DNA from: Amycolatopsis camponoti | Lineage (GTDB): Bacteria > Actinomycetota > Actinomycetes > Mycobacteriales > Pseudonocardiaceae | Length of the DNA: 64,000 nucleotides | Assembly: GCF_902497555.1 (NCBI RefSeq) | Contig: NZ_CABVGP010000003.1 | Coordinates: forward strand, 2,046,001 to 2,110,000 | Direction of reading: 5' to 3' | In this document: one piece after another, positions 7,112-15,337 of the stretch | Layout: each line of letters starts with the position of its first letter | Position numbering within the stretch: position 1 is the stretch's first letter | The notes under the pieces: generated by a model | What the model was told of the DNA's origin: nothing | What the model saw: the letters and a program-made list of their open reading frames with translations, nothing else | Databases searched by the model: none | Made by a program: the position numbers and the translations under genes

Positions 7112-9634
7112 ATGCCCACCCTGGTCGTCGCCGGACACGGCATGGTCGCCCACCGGCTCGTGGAGGCGGTGCGCGCGGAAGACCCTTCCGGCACTTGGCA
7201 CATCGTCGTCCTGTCCGAGGAGCCGCGTCCGGCGTACGACCGGGTGGCGCTCACGTCCTATGTGGACAGTTGGGACCCGGCGTCGCTGGCGCTGCCCGGT
7301 TCGGACTACGCGGGCGATTCCCTGGTGGATCTCCGGCTCGGTGAACTGGCGGTATCGGTCGACCGGGCCGCCCGGACGGTCACCACGGCCTCCGGCGACG
7401 TCGTTTCCTACGACGCGCTGGTGCTGGCCACCGGCTCGCGGCCGTTCGTGCCGCCGGTGCCCGGGCACGACCTGCCCGGCTGCTTCGTCTACCGGACCAT
7501 CGAGGACCTCGACGCGATCCGCGCGGCGGCCGTCGAAAAGCCGGGACGCGGGCGGCGCTCGGCCGTCGTCATCGGCGGTGGCCTGCTCGGCTTGGAGGCC
7601 GCGAAGGCGTTGCGGGACATGGGACTCTCGCCGCACGTCGTCGAGATGGCGCCGCGGCTGATGCCCCTGCAGGTCGACGAAGGCGGCGGGTCGCTGCTGC
7701 GCCGGCTCATCAGCGGGCTGGACGTCACCGTCCACACGGGAACGTCGACCGACGCCATCGAGGCCGACGACTCCCGGCTGCTGGCCAAGCTGGGCAACGG
7801 CACCGAGCTGGACGTCGACCTCGTCGTGTTCTCCGCCGGCGTCCGGCCGCGCGACGACCTCGCCCGCCAGTCCGGTTTGGACGTCGGGCCGCGCGGTGGG
7901 GTGCTCACGGATTCCTCCTGCCGCACCAGCGACCCGGCGGTGTTCGCGATCGGTGAGTGCGCGGCCGTCGACGGCCGCGTCTACGGCATCGTGGCGCCCG
8001 GCTACGCGATGGCCGAGATCGTCGCCGCCCAGCTCACCGGCGGGTCCGGCGAGTTCCCGGAGCCGGACACGTCCACGAAGCTGAAGCTGATGGGCGTCGA
8101 TGTGGCGTCCTTCGGCGACGCGCACGCGAAGACCGAAGGCGCGTTGGAAGTCGCCGTCAACGACGCGGTCGCCGGCACCTACAAGAAGCTCGTGGTCACC
8201 GACGACGGCAAGACGCTCCTCGGTGGCGTGCTCGTCGGCGACGCCACCGAGTACAACACGCTGCGCGCGCTGGTCGGCCGTCCGCTGCCCGCCGAGCCGG
8301 GCGCGATCCTCGCCCCGGCCGGCGGGGGCGCCGCGGTCGGCGTCGACGCGCTGCCGGACGCGGCGCAGATCTGCTCGTGCAACGCCGTCTCCAAGGGCGC
8401 GATCACGCGGGCGATCCACGAAGACGGCTGCGACACCGTCCCGAAGCTCAAGGCGTGCACCCGCGCCGGCACCGCGTGCGGCTCGTGCGTCCCGCTGCTC
8501 GGCAAGCTGCTGACGGCGTGCGGCGTCGAGCAGTCGAAGGCCGTGTGCGAGCACTTCCCGCAGTCGCGCGCGGAGCTGTTCGAGATCGTCCAGGCCACCC
8601 GGATCACGACGTTCAGCGAGCTGATCGGCCGGTACGGCTCGGGCAGCGGCTGCGCGGTCTGCAAGCCGGCGGTGGCGTCCATCCTGGCCACCCTCGGCAA
8701 CGGCCACGTGCTCGGCGGCGAGCAGATGACGTTGCAGGACACCAACGACCGGTACCTGGCGAACCTGCAGCGCAACGGCACGTACTCGATCGTCCCGCGG
8801 ATTCCCGGTGGCGAGATCACGCCGGAGAAGCTGATCGTCATCGGCCAGGTGGCCCAGGACTTCGGGCTGTACACGAAGATCACCGGCGGCCAGCGGATCG
8901 ACCTGTTCGGGGCCACCGTGGACCAGCTGCCGCTGATCTGGCGCCGGCTGGTGGACGCGGGCTTCGAGTCCGGGCACGCCTACGGCAAGGCGCTGCGCAC
9001 GGTCAAGTCGTGCGTCGGGTCGACGTGGTGCCGCTACGGCGTGCAGGACAGCGTCGGGCTGGCGATCGAGCTGGAGCTGCGCTACCGCGGGCTGCGGTCG
9101 CCGCACAAGCTGAAGTCGGCGGTTTCGGGGTGCGCGCGGGAATGCGCGGAGGCCCGGAGCAAGGACTTCGGCATCATCGCCACCGAGAACGGCTGGAACC
9201 TCTACGTCGGCGGCAACGGCGGAACGACCCCGCGGCACGCCGAGCTGCTCTTGTCCGATGTGGACACGGCGACGCTGATCCGGACCATCGACCGGTTCCT
9301 GATGTTCTACGTGCGGACCGCGGACCGGTTGCAGCGGACGGCGCCGTGGATCGAGGAGCTGGACGGCGGTCTCGACCACCTGCGCGCGGTGATCGTCGAC
9401 GACTCGCTCGGCATCTGCGAAGACCTCGACGCGGCGATGGCCAAGCACGTCGACAACTACGCCGACGAGTGGAAGGGAGTCCTCGAGGACCCGGAGAAGC
9501 TGGCCCGGTTCTCGTCCTTCGTCAATGCGCCGGGTACGCCCGACCCGGCGATCTCGTTCCGTTCGGAGCGGGAGCAGAAAGTGCCCGTGATGCTGGGAGT
9601 CCCGCGCTTTTCGAACAGCGAGGTGCGCCGATGA
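7112..9634 (+). CDS. nirB: Assimilatory nitrite reductase [NAD(P)H] large subunit
   Basis: The 840-residue enzyme reduces nitrite to ammonium with siroheme, [4Fe-4S] and FAD. Domains in order: FAD and NAD(P)H folds (residues 1-about 310, VVIGGGLLGLEAAKAL near 150), a BFD [2Fe-2S] region around 420-480 (CSCN, CGSC), a second cysteine cluster, then nitrite/sulfite reductase ferredoxin-like repeats. Siroheme/cluster ligands are visible as SCVGSTWC (about residue 634) and SGCARECAEA (about residue 671). The ATG at 7112 follows GGGAGCGGAGG and starts just after the narK stop. Its stop overlaps nirD (ATGA). In-frame codons further upstream lie inside narK and are not credible starts. Confidence 0.95.
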   Translation: MPTLVVAGHGMVAHRLVEAVRAEDPSGTWHIVVLSEEPRPAYDRVALTSYVDSWDPASLALPGSDYAGDSLVDLRLGELAVSVDRAARTVTTASGDVVSYDALVLATGSRPFVPPVPGHDLPGCFVYRTIEDLDAIRAAAVEKPGRGRRSAVVIGGGLLGLEAAKALRDMGLSPHVVEMAPRLMPLQVDEGGGSLLRRLISGLDVTVHTGTSTDAIEADDSRLLAKLGNGTELDVDLVVFSAGVRPRDDLARQSGLDVGPRGGVLTDSSCRTSDPAVFAIGECAAVDGRVYGIVAPGYAMAEIVAAQLTGGSGEFPEPDTSTKLKLMGVDVASFGDAHAKTEGALEVAVNDAVAGTYKKLVVTDDGKTLLGGVLVGDATEYNTLRALVGRPLPAEPGAILAPAGGGAAVGVDALPDAAQICSCNAVSKGAITRAIHEDGCDTVPKLKACTRAGTACGSCVPLLGKLLTACGVEQSKAVCEHFPQSRAELFEIVQATRITTFSELIGRYGSGSGCAVCKPAVASILATLGNGHVLGGEQMTLQDTNDRYLANLQRNGTYSIVPRIPGGEITPEKLIVIGQVAQDFGLYTKITGGQRIDLFGATVDQLPLIWRRLVDAGFESGHAYGKALRTVKSCVGSTWCRYGVQDSVGLAIELELRYRGLRSPHKLKSAVSGCARECAEARSKDFGIIATENGWNLYVGGNGGTTPRHAELLLSDVDTATLIRTIDRFLMFYVRTADRLQRTAPWIEELDGGLDHLRAVIVDDSLGICEDLDAAMAKHVDNYADEWKGVLEDPEKLARFSSFVNAPGTPDPAISFRSEREQKVPVMLGVPRFSNSEVRR

Positions 9635-9975
9635 CGACGTCGATCGAACGGACCTGGACGGCGGTGTGCGCCGCCGAAGCGGTGCCGGAGTACGCGGGGG
9701 TGGCCGCGCTGTTCGACGGCGGCGTCCAGGTGGCGATCTTCCACCTGCCGGGGGATCGCTGGTACGCACTGTCCAACTGGGACCCGTGCAGCGGAGCGGC
9801 GGTGCTCTCGCGCGGCATCGTCGGTGACGCGGGCGGGGTCCCGGTGGTCGCCTCGCCCGTCTACAAGGAACGGTTCGCGCTCGACAGTGGACAGTGCCTG
9901 GACACCGAGGGTGTGACGGTTCCGGTGTACGAGGTGCGCGTGCGAGAGGGCGTGGTCGAAGTGGAGAGCCCGTGA
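9631..9975 (+). CDS. nirD: Nitrite reductase small subunit NirD
   Basis: A 114-residue Rieske-fold protein that partners NirB. As expected for NirD, the Rieske CxH...CxxH ligands are absent; the LSNWDPCSGAAVLSRG region marks the degenerate fold. It starts with ATG overlapping the nirB stop and ends overlapping the next GTG start, so nirB-nirD-hemD are translationally coupled. Length matches the family (about 105-120). Confidence 0.92.
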   Translation: MTTSIERTWTAVCAAEAVPEYAGVAALFDGGVQVAIFHLPGDRWYALSNWDPCSGAAVLSRGIVGDAGGVPVVASPVYKERFALDSGQCLDTEGVTVPVYEVRVREGVVEVESP

Positions 9976-11072
9976 TCCTGCCGCTGACCGGGTTCGTGGT
10001 CGGCATCACCGCGGCGCGCCGAGCGGACGAGCTCGGCGCGCTGCTGGTGCGCAAGGGGGCCGGCGTCCGCTACGGCCCGGCGATCCGGATCGTGCCGCTG
10101 ACCGACGACACGGAGCTGCGCGCGGCGACGTCGGCGCTATTGGAGTCGCATGTGGACGCCGTGGTGGCGACGACGGGCATCGGCTTCCGCGGCTGGCTGG
10201 AGGCGGCCGAGGGCTGGGGTCTGGGTGACGCTCTGCTGTCGCGGCTCTCGTCGTCTTCACTGCTGGCTCGCGGGCCGAAGGTGACCGGGGCGATTCGCGC
10301 GGCGGGGCTGTCGGAGTCGTACTCGCCGGCGTCGGAGAGCAACGCGGAGCTGTTGCAGCACCTGCTTTCCGCGGACGTTTCCGGCAAGCGGATCGCGGTG
10401 CAGCTGCACGGCGAGCCGCTGCCGTACTTCGTGGACGCCCTGCGCGCGGCCGGGGCGGAGGTCATCGAGGTCTCGGTGTACCGCTGGGTCGGGCCGGTCG
10501 ACCCCGGCCCGGTGGACCGGTTGCTGGACGGCGTGCTGGACGGGTCGATCCACGCGCTGCCGTTCACGAGCGCCCCGGCGGTGGCCTCGCTGGTCGCGCT
10601 GGCGCGCCGCACCGGCCGGTTGCCGGGGTTGATCTCGGCGTTGTCGGGCCCGTGCGTCGCGGCGTGCGTCGGGCCGATCACGGCGGGTCCGCTGGCGGCG
10701 CTCGGCGTGCCGACGGTGCAGCCGCACCGGGCCCGGCTCGGCGCCCTGGCCCGGACGGTGTCGGAGACGCTCCTGGCGCGTTCACCCCGGTTTTCGGCGG
10801 GCGGGCTGTCGATCGAGCTGCGCGGCCAGGCGGCGGTGGTGGACGGCGAATGGCGCGAGGTGGCACCGGCACCGATGGCGTTGCTGCGGGCGTTGGCGGC
10901 TTCACCGGGGCGGGTGGTGTCCCGGCGCGAGCTGATTTCGGCGTTGCCGGGAGGCGGCGAGGAGCACGCGGTGGAGACGGCGATCGGCCGGCTGCGCACG
11001 TCCCTGGGTGGCGGGAAGGTCGTGCAGACGGTGGTGAAGCGCGGCTACCGGCTGGCGGTGGACGGGTCGTGA
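9972..11072 (+). CDS. nnaR: HemD-like uroporphyrinogen-III synthase fused to winged-helix DNA-binding domain (NnaR type)
   Basis: A 366-residue protein in two parts. Residues 1 to about 255 are HemD-like (GITAARRADELG start, SESNAELL, TSAPAVASL and CVGPITAGPLAALGV segments). Residues about 275-366 form an OmpR/PhoB-style winged helix (SRRELISALPGG, VETAIGRLRTSLGG, VVKRGYRLAVD). This architecture is that of NnaR, a nitrate/nitrite assimilation regulator in Streptomyces working with GlnR. The catalytic fold may also still support siroheme synthesis for NirB; which role dominates is not decidable here. GTG at 9972 overlaps the nirD stop. The TGA stop lies inside the left arm of dispersed hairpin copy A. 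Confidence 0.8.
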   Translation: MILPLTGFVVGITAARRADELGALLVRKGAGVRYGPAIRIVPLTDDTELRAATSALLESHVDAVVATTGIGFRGWLEAAEGWGLGDALLSRLSSSSLLARGPKVTGAIRAAGLSESYSPASESNAELLQHLLSADVSGKRIAVQLHGEPLPYFVDALRAAGAEVIEVSVYRWVGPVDPGPVDRLLDGVLDGSIHALPFTSAPAVASLVALARRTGRLPGLISALSGPCVAACVGPITAGPLAALGVPTVQPHRARLGALARTVSETLLARSPRFSAGGLSIELRGQAAVVDGEWREVAPAPMALLRALAASPGRVVSRRELISALPGGGEEHAVETAIGRLRTSLGGGKVVQTVVKRGYRLAVDGS

Positions 11073-11110
11073 GTGAGAAACAGGGTTAGAACACAGTTTC
11101 TCACTCACGA
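11067..11110. repeat. Dispersed hairpin repeat, copy A (inverted orientation)
   Basis: Perfect 15-bp arms 11067-11081 and 11096-11110 with a 14-nt loop. Near-identical elements occur at 19022-19067 and 31022-31065. The asymmetric loop reads GTTAGAAC here and GTTCTAAC in the other two, so this copy is in reverse orientation. It sits between convergent genes, supplies the stop codon of the upstream gene and reaches the stop of the downstream minus-strand gene. It probably acts as a bidirectional terminator. Confidence 0.85.
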
Positions 11111-12202
11111 CATCCCGGTGACCACGTGCTTCTCGAACCCCCGCGCCGCCGCCACGCGGGCCGCTTCCGCTTCGACCTCCTCGCGCACGTCCGGGCGAAG
11201 CGGGTCGAACGCCGTCACGGTGAACGTCAGCTTCGCGCCGCTGCCCTTGGTCCGCCAGGTGCCCGCGATGTCGCCGTCCGCCAGCAGGACTCCCGGGTTG
11301 CCCAGCATCTTCCAGACTTCCTTGCGCCGCAACGGGTCCGGGACCAGCAACGTCTTGTCGCGCGCCTGGATGAACGGATCCCACGGCGGCAGCAGCCGCA
11401 CGACGTCAGGCTCCGGCGGGTTTTCCAAAGCCGCCAAGCGCGAAGCGGGCAGGTACCGTTTCTTGCCCTCGACCTGCACCTCGGCCAGGTCGTCCGGCCA
11501 GGTCTTGTCCACCACCGCGCGCGCCGTCCCGACGAACTCGGCGGCCTCACCCGGCGACGCCGGGCCGTTGAGCCGCAGGTACGACTCGACCACCGACGTC
11601 GCCGCGGCGACGTCGGGTGTCTTGCGCATCCGGCCACGGCCCTCGAGGGGCGCCAGCGTGGCCGCGGGAGCCCCGGCCACCAGGCGGACACCGGCGTGCG
11701 GCGCCGCGATGCGCATCAGCTGCTCCTGGATGTGCGTCGCGTTGCAGCCGCGGCACCAGCGGGAGAACTCCGGCGGGAGCTTCTTCGTCACCGCCGTCGA
11801 GACCGCGCCCTTCGTCATCGGTCCCTTGACCACGGCGCGGAGGGCCGCGGCCGCAGTGAAGACCACGTCGGACGCCGCCAGGCCGGTCGCCGCCAGGTCC
11901 TTGCGCTGCCACAGCATCCGGGCCAGCGCGTCCGCGTCGTCCAGGGGCACCAGCGCGCGCGTCACCTCGGCCAGATCCAGGTGGTAGTGCGGCGCGCCCC
12001 GCAACGTCCACGCGAGCACGAGCCGCGGATCGTCCACCGGGGACACGGGCTCGGCGAGCCGGGCCACCAGAGCGAGCAGCGCGGTGTCGCGCATGCTGTC
12101 CTGCAGCCCGGCCCGCACGACCGCGAGGCCGGTGACGTCCTTCGCGGTGCGGTGCAGCCCGTGCTCGGCGATGCGGTAGGCGAGTACCTGGCGACGGTCC
12201 AC
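11105..12202 (-). CDS. Winged helix DNA-binding domain-containing protein (HTH_42 family)
   Basis: A 365-residue protein of the PF06224-like HTH_42 group (YcaQ/AlkX-related superfamily by family knowledge). It begins MDRRQVLAYRIAEHGLHR and has an HYHLDLAEVTRAL segment near residue 70, an RWCRGCNATHIQEQLMR segment near 150, and a C-terminal LLPPWDPFIQARDK motif near 280. Some relatives unhook DNA crosslinks, but many actinobacterial members have no known role, so I give only the family. The start is a GTG at 12202. It lies 9 bases downstream of the DUF3224 gene on the same strand, so the two may be co-transcribed. Its 3' end touches hairpin copy A. Confidence 0.78.
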   Translation of the reverse strand: MDRRQVLAYRIAEHGLHRTAKDVTGLAVVRAGLQDSMRDTALLALVARLAEPVSPVDDPRLVLAWTLRGAPHYHLDLAEVTRALVPLDDADALARMLWQRKDLAATGLAASDVVFTAAAALRAVVKGPMTKGAVSTAVTKKLPPEFSRWCRGCNATHIQEQLMRIAAPHAGVRLVAGAPAATLAPLEGRGRMRKTPDVAAATSVVESYLRLNGPASPGEAAEFVGTARAVVDKTWPDDLAEVQVEGKKRYLPASRLAALENPPEPDVVRLLPPWDPFIQARDKTLLVPDPLRRKEVWKMLGNPGVLLADGDIAGTWRTKGSGAKLTFTVTAFDPLRPDVREEVEAEAARVAAARGFEKHVVTGMS

Positions 12203-12211
12203 GTGCGACTC

Positions 12212-12607
12212 CTAGAGCGTGTACTCGAAGGTGTACCCCATTTTCTTCTCACCCATCGCGCCGCCGACGGTGCCGCTCCCGGTGAGGCCCGCCAGCTCGC
12301 CGGTGCCCGAGCCCGGCACGACGTCGAAGGTGGACGCGATGCCCTGGGCGTCGAACGTGAACTCGTGCTTCACGATGAATGTCCCTTCGCGACCGTCGAC
12401 CTTGCCCGCGAAGCGCTCGAAGCTCGGCGACGTCGTCGTGCCACTCTCGTAGCCCTCGCCGGCGTAGTACAGCAGGAGGTCGCAGACCGATTCACCCTCG
12501 ATGACGCCGTCGTACGCCATCGAGGCGTGCGCGTAGGCGACCCGCGGGCCGCCGTCCGTCCCGCTGACGATGTTCTCTTCCCAGTTCTTCATGGTGAATG
12601 CGTTCAT
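12212..12607 (-). CDS. DUF3224 domain-containing protein
   Basis: A 131-residue beta-rich protein of the DUF3224 family, recognisable from MKNWEENIVSG at the start, VCDLLLYYAGEGYESG in the middle and GEKKMGYTFEYTL at the end. Function is unknown; relatives are often found beside WYL/YafY-type regulators, as here. I chose the ATG at 12607 because it places the 5' end just outside the palindrome at 12627-12651. An ATG at 12628 would put the first codons in the operator. Probably controlled by the divergent WYL regulator. Confidence 0.8.
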   Translation of the reverse strand: MNAFTMKNWEENIVSGTDGGPRVAYAHASMAYDGVIEGESVCDLLLYYAGEGYESGTTTSPSFERFAGKVDGREGTFIVKHEFTFDAQGIASTFDVVPGSGTGELAGLTGSGTVGGAMGEKKMGYTFEYTL

Positions 12608-12626
12608 GGAGACCACCCTGCCGGGC

Positions 12627-12651
12627 ATACCTGTCAGCTTGTGTCAGGTAT
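12627..12651. promoter_or_regulatory. Palindromic operator in the DUF3224/WYL-regulator divergon
   Basis: ATACCTGTCA (12627-12636) and TGTCAGGTAT (12642-12651) form a 25-bp inverted repeat with 10-bp arms differing at one pair and a 5-bp spacer. It lies 19 bases before the WYL regulator start and upstream of DUF3224 on the other strand, the place expected for an autoregulatory operator. Confidence 0.6.
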
Positions 12652-12669
12652 TTCTGCCAGAATCGGGCC

Positions 12670-13638
12670 ATGCGCGCCAGCCGGCTCTTGTCCGTCCTGC
12701 TCCTGCTGCAGAACCGCGGCCGGATGACGGCCGAAGAGCTGGCCGAGGAGCTCGAGGTCTCGGTCCGCACGGTCTACCGGGACATCGACGCGCTGTCGGC
12801 GTCCGGCGTCCCGGTGTACGCCGACCGCGGCCGGACCGGCGGGTACCGCCTGGTCGACGGCTACCGCACTCGCCTGACCGGGATGACCGAGGAGGAGGCC
12901 CAGTCGCTGTCGCTGGCCGGATTGCCGGTGGCGGCCGCCGAGCTGGGCCTCGGCACCGTCCTCGCGGCGGCCCAGCTCAAGCTGTACGCGGCGCTGCCGC
13001 AGGAGCTGCGCGACCGCGCCGGGCGCGTCGCCGAGCGGTTCTACCTGGACGTCCCCGGCTGGCACCGGGGCATCGAAAGCCTGCCGGCCCTGTCCGCGAT
13101 CGCCGACGCCGTGTGGTCGTCGCACCGGATCCGGATCCGCTACGAGCGGTGGGGCCAGCGGGTCGTCGAGCGCGACGTCGAGCCGCTGGGGCTGATTCTC
13201 AAGGCGGGCAACTGGTACCTCGCCGCCCGCTGCGAGGGCACCGACCGCACCTACCGGATTTCGCGCGTGCTGGAGCTGACCGACCTGGGGGAGGAGTTCG
13301 AGCGGCCCGCCGGGTTCGACCTCGCGACGTACTGGCAGGAGTGGTCCGAGCAGTTCGAACGCCGGATGTTCCCGCGGGTGGCCGTGGTGCGGTTGTCGCC
13401 GCGGGCGCAGGCTCTCGTACCGTTCTACGCGGGGTCGGTCGGCGCCCGTGCCCTGCGGCACTGCCGGAACGAACCGGACGCGGAGGGCTGGCTCACCGTG
13501 GAGCTGCCGGTGGAGCCGGGCGAACCGGCCATCGGCGAGCTGCTGCGGTTCGGGCCGCACCTGGAGGTCCTGGAACCGGCGGACCTCCGGGCCGAGCTGG
13601 CGCGGGCGATCGAGGAGATGGGCGCGATCTATGGGTGA
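12670..13638 (+). CDS. YafY-family transcriptional regulator (HTH_11 plus WYL domain)
   Basis: A 322-residue regulator. The N-terminal winged helix (residues 1-60) has MRASRLLSVLLLLQNRGRMT followed by VRTVYRDIDALS, the recognition helix. GRTGGYRLVDGYR follows. The middle and C-terminal parts form a WYL domain (RYERWGQRVVERDVEPLGLI, GNWYLAARCEG, TYRISRVLEL), thought to bind a ligand or nucleic acid. ATG at 12670 is the natural start at the conserved N-terminus. Its end overlaps the next gene by 8 nt, coupling it to a HemD-like protein. The palindrome at 12627-12651 is its likely target. Confidence 0.88.
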   Translation: MRASRLLSVLLLLQNRGRMTAEELAEELEVSVRTVYRDIDALSASGVPVYADRGRTGGYRLVDGYRTRLTGMTEEEAQSLSLAGLPVAAAELGLGTVLAAAQLKLYAALPQELRDRAGRVAERFYLDVPGWHRGIESLPALSAIADAVWSSHRIRIRYERWGQRVVERDVEPLGLILKAGNWYLAARCEGTDRTYRISRVLELTDLGEEFERPAGFDLATYWQEWSEQFERRMFPRVAVVRLSPRAQALVPFYAGSVGARALRHCRNEPDAEGWLTVELPVEPGEPAIGELLRFGPHLEVLEPADLRAELARAIEEMGAIYG

Positions 13639-14443
13639 GCTGAGCGGGATCGCGATCGGAGTCACGGCCGAGCGGCGAGCCGAGGAGTTCATCGGCGCGC
13701 TCGAACGGTACGGCGCCGAGGTCCGCCACGCGCCCACGATCACCATCGTGCCCCTGGACAGCGACCCGGAGCTGCGCGCGGGCACCGAGTCCGTGCTGGC
13801 GTCGCCGGTGGGGTTCACGGTGGTCACGACGGGCGCGGGCTTCCGCGGCTGGCTGGCGGCGGCCGAGGACTGGGGCCTGCGCGACCGCCTGGTGACGGCG
13901 CTGGGTGCGTCCCGGATCTACGCGCGCGGCCCGAAGGCCGTCGGCGCGGTGCGCGGTGCCGGGCTGCGGGAGGCGTATTCGGCTGCCTCGGAGAGCAACG
14001 CGGAGCTGTTCGGGACGCTCGCGGCAGCCGGGATCGACGGCGCGCGGGTGGCGGTCCAGCTGCACGGGACGCCGCTGCCGGAGCACACGGCGCCGCTGGT
14101 CACGGCCGGGGCGACGCTGGTCGAACTGCAGCCGTACCGGTGGTATTCGCCACCGGACGTCACACCGGTGCACGACCTGATCGACGCGGCCGTGGCCGGC
14201 GAGCTGGGAGCACTGACGTTCACGAGCGCCCCGGCGGCGGCGAACTTCCTGACCTTGGCCCGCTCCTACGGACGGTACGACGAGCTGCTCGCGGCGATGC
14301 GCGGGCCGTTGGTGTGCGCGTGTGTGGGCCCGGTGACGGCCGCGCCGTTGGAGGCGGCCGGGGTCCGGACGGTGCAGCCGGAGCGGCAACGCCTCGGCGC
14401 CCTGGTGAAGCTCCTGGTCACGACGCTCTCGACGGCGGGCTAG
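13631..14443 (+). CDS. Uroporphyrinogen-III synthase family protein (HemD-like, no HTH)
   Basis: A 270-residue HemD-fold protein, a paralogue of the first 255 residues of the gene at 9972 (shared GITAxRRA/GVTAERRAEEF start, TTGxGFRGWL, SESNAEL, VQLHG, TSAPAxA, CVGPVTAAPLEAAGV). Here there is no winged-helix extension. It may catalyse uroporphyrinogen III formation for siroheme or other tetrapyrroles, or be a degenerate relative. The ATG at 13631 overlaps the regulator stop by 8 nt, so it forms a two-gene operon with the WYL regulator. HemD sequences diverge strongly, so activity cannot be judged by eye. Confidence 0.8.
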   Translation: MGELSGIAIGVTAERRAEEFIGALERYGAEVRHAPTITIVPLDSDPELRAGTESVLASPVGFTVVTTGAGFRGWLAAAEDWGLRDRLVTALGASRIYARGPKAVGAVRGAGLREAYSAASESNAELFGTLAAAGIDGARVAVQLHGTPLPEHTAPLVTAGATLVELQPYRWYSPPDVTPVHDLIDAAVAGELGALTFTSAPAAANFLTLARSYGRYDELLAAMRGPLVCACVGPVTAAPLEAAGVRTVQPERQRLGALVKLLVTTLSTAG

Positions 14444-14448
14444 CGGGG

Positions 14449-15309
14449 TCAGTCCTCGTCCGGCGGCACCTCGCCCGCGTCGGCCGCGCGGACCGCTTCC
14501 CGGCTTGCCGCCTCTTCGCTGATCCCCGCGCGCCAGTAGCCGGTGAAGCAGATCCGCCGCTTGTCGACTTCGCGCTCGCGCACCAGGTGCCGCCGCACCA
14601 GCTTCACGACGCCCGCTTCGCCCGACACCCACGCATACGGCGCTCCGCCGGGGAAAGTCGCCGTACGCACCGCGTCCAGCAACGCTTGTCCCAGCGGCCG
14701 CGAGCCGCGAAGCAGCCAGTGGACTTCGACCGCTCCGCGCGTCTCGAACGTCTGACGCTCTTCGCGCTCCGAAACCTCGATGTACGCCGAAGCGCGCGTA
14801 CCGGCCGGGAGCTGCTCGATGATCGCGCCGATCGCCGGCAACGCCGTTTCGTCACCGACGAGCAGCTGCCAGTCGGCCTCGGCGGGCAGGTCGTACAGGC
14901 CGTACGGTCCGGTGAACGTCACACGGTCGCCCGGCGTGACGCGCGACGCCCAGGCCGAAGCCGGGCCGGTGTCGCCGTGCAGCACGAAGTCGACGTCGAT
15001 CTCCGCCGCGGCCGGCCGGTGCGCCCGCACGGTGTAGGTGCGCATCGGCGGGCGGACGGCGTCCGGCATCGCCAGGTACGTGCGGTACCAGGACATGACG
15101 TCGGAGCCGGTCTCCGGCAGCTCGGGTTCTTCCTGGCCGGGCCGCGGGAAGAAGACCTTGACGTACTGGTCGGGCGCCCCGGCCGGGACTTCGCGGAAGC
15201 TCGCCGCCTCGAACGTCACGCGCACCATGTGCGGCGTCACCGGCCGGACCGCGGTCACCCGGGCTCGGTGGTACGTCAGGGCCGGTCGCTCCACCTGAGT
15301 CGTCGCCAT
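14449..15309 (-). CDS. Siderophore-interacting protein (FAD-dependent ferric-siderophore reductase)
   Basis: A 286-residue SIP-family flavoprotein that reduces ferric siderophores with NAD(P)H to release iron in the cytoplasm. The FAD-binding part includes PDQYVKVFFPRPG, MRTYTVRAHRP (the RxYTxR flavin motif) and DFVLHGDTGPASAWA; the C-terminal NAD(P)H part includes LLVGDETALPAIGAIIEQL and YAWVSGEAG. The ATG at 15309 shares a base with an iron box (15309-15327) and no ribosome-binding site is visible between them, so translation may be leaderless or start slightly downstream. Its 3' end lies 6 bases from the convergent HemD-like gene. Confidence 0.92.
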   Translation of the reverse strand: MATTQVERPALTYHRARVTAVRPVTPHMVRVTFEAASFREVPAGAPDQYVKVFFPRPGQEEPELPETGSDVMSWYRTYLAMPDAVRPPMRTYTVRAHRPAAAEIDVDFVLHGDTGPASAWASRVTPGDRVTFTGPYGLYDLPAEADWQLLVGDETALPAIGAIIEQLPAGTRASAYIEVSEREERQTFETRGAVEVHWLLRGSRPLGQALLDAVRTATFPGGAPYAWVSGEAGVVKLVRRHLVREREVDKRRICFTGYWRAGISEEAASREAVRAADAGEVPPDED

Positions 15310-15327
15310 TAGGCGAGGCTAACCTAA
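15309..15327 (-). promoter_or_regulatory. Iron box (DmdR/IdeR-type operator) of the siderophore-interacting protein gene
   Basis: TTAGGCGAGGCTAACCTAA matches the 19-bp actinobacterial iron box TTAGGTTAGGCTAACCTAA at 17 positions. It abuts the start codon of a ferric-siderophore reductase, exactly the kind of gene repressed by Fe2+-loaded DmdR/IdeR. The promoter must overlap it. Confidence 0.82.
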
Positions 15328-15337
15328 AAAACAGCGG

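Noticed and set aside
7028..10054. A 1008-codon minus-strand open frame opposite nirB/nirD
   Set aside because: Composition is Arg/Ala/Val/Asp-rich without motifs, and it runs antisense to recognisable nirB and nirD. It is a high-GC mirror frame. The same applies to long frames at 4..1329, 4046..5719, 15768..18215, 18751..21117 and 45305..47350.
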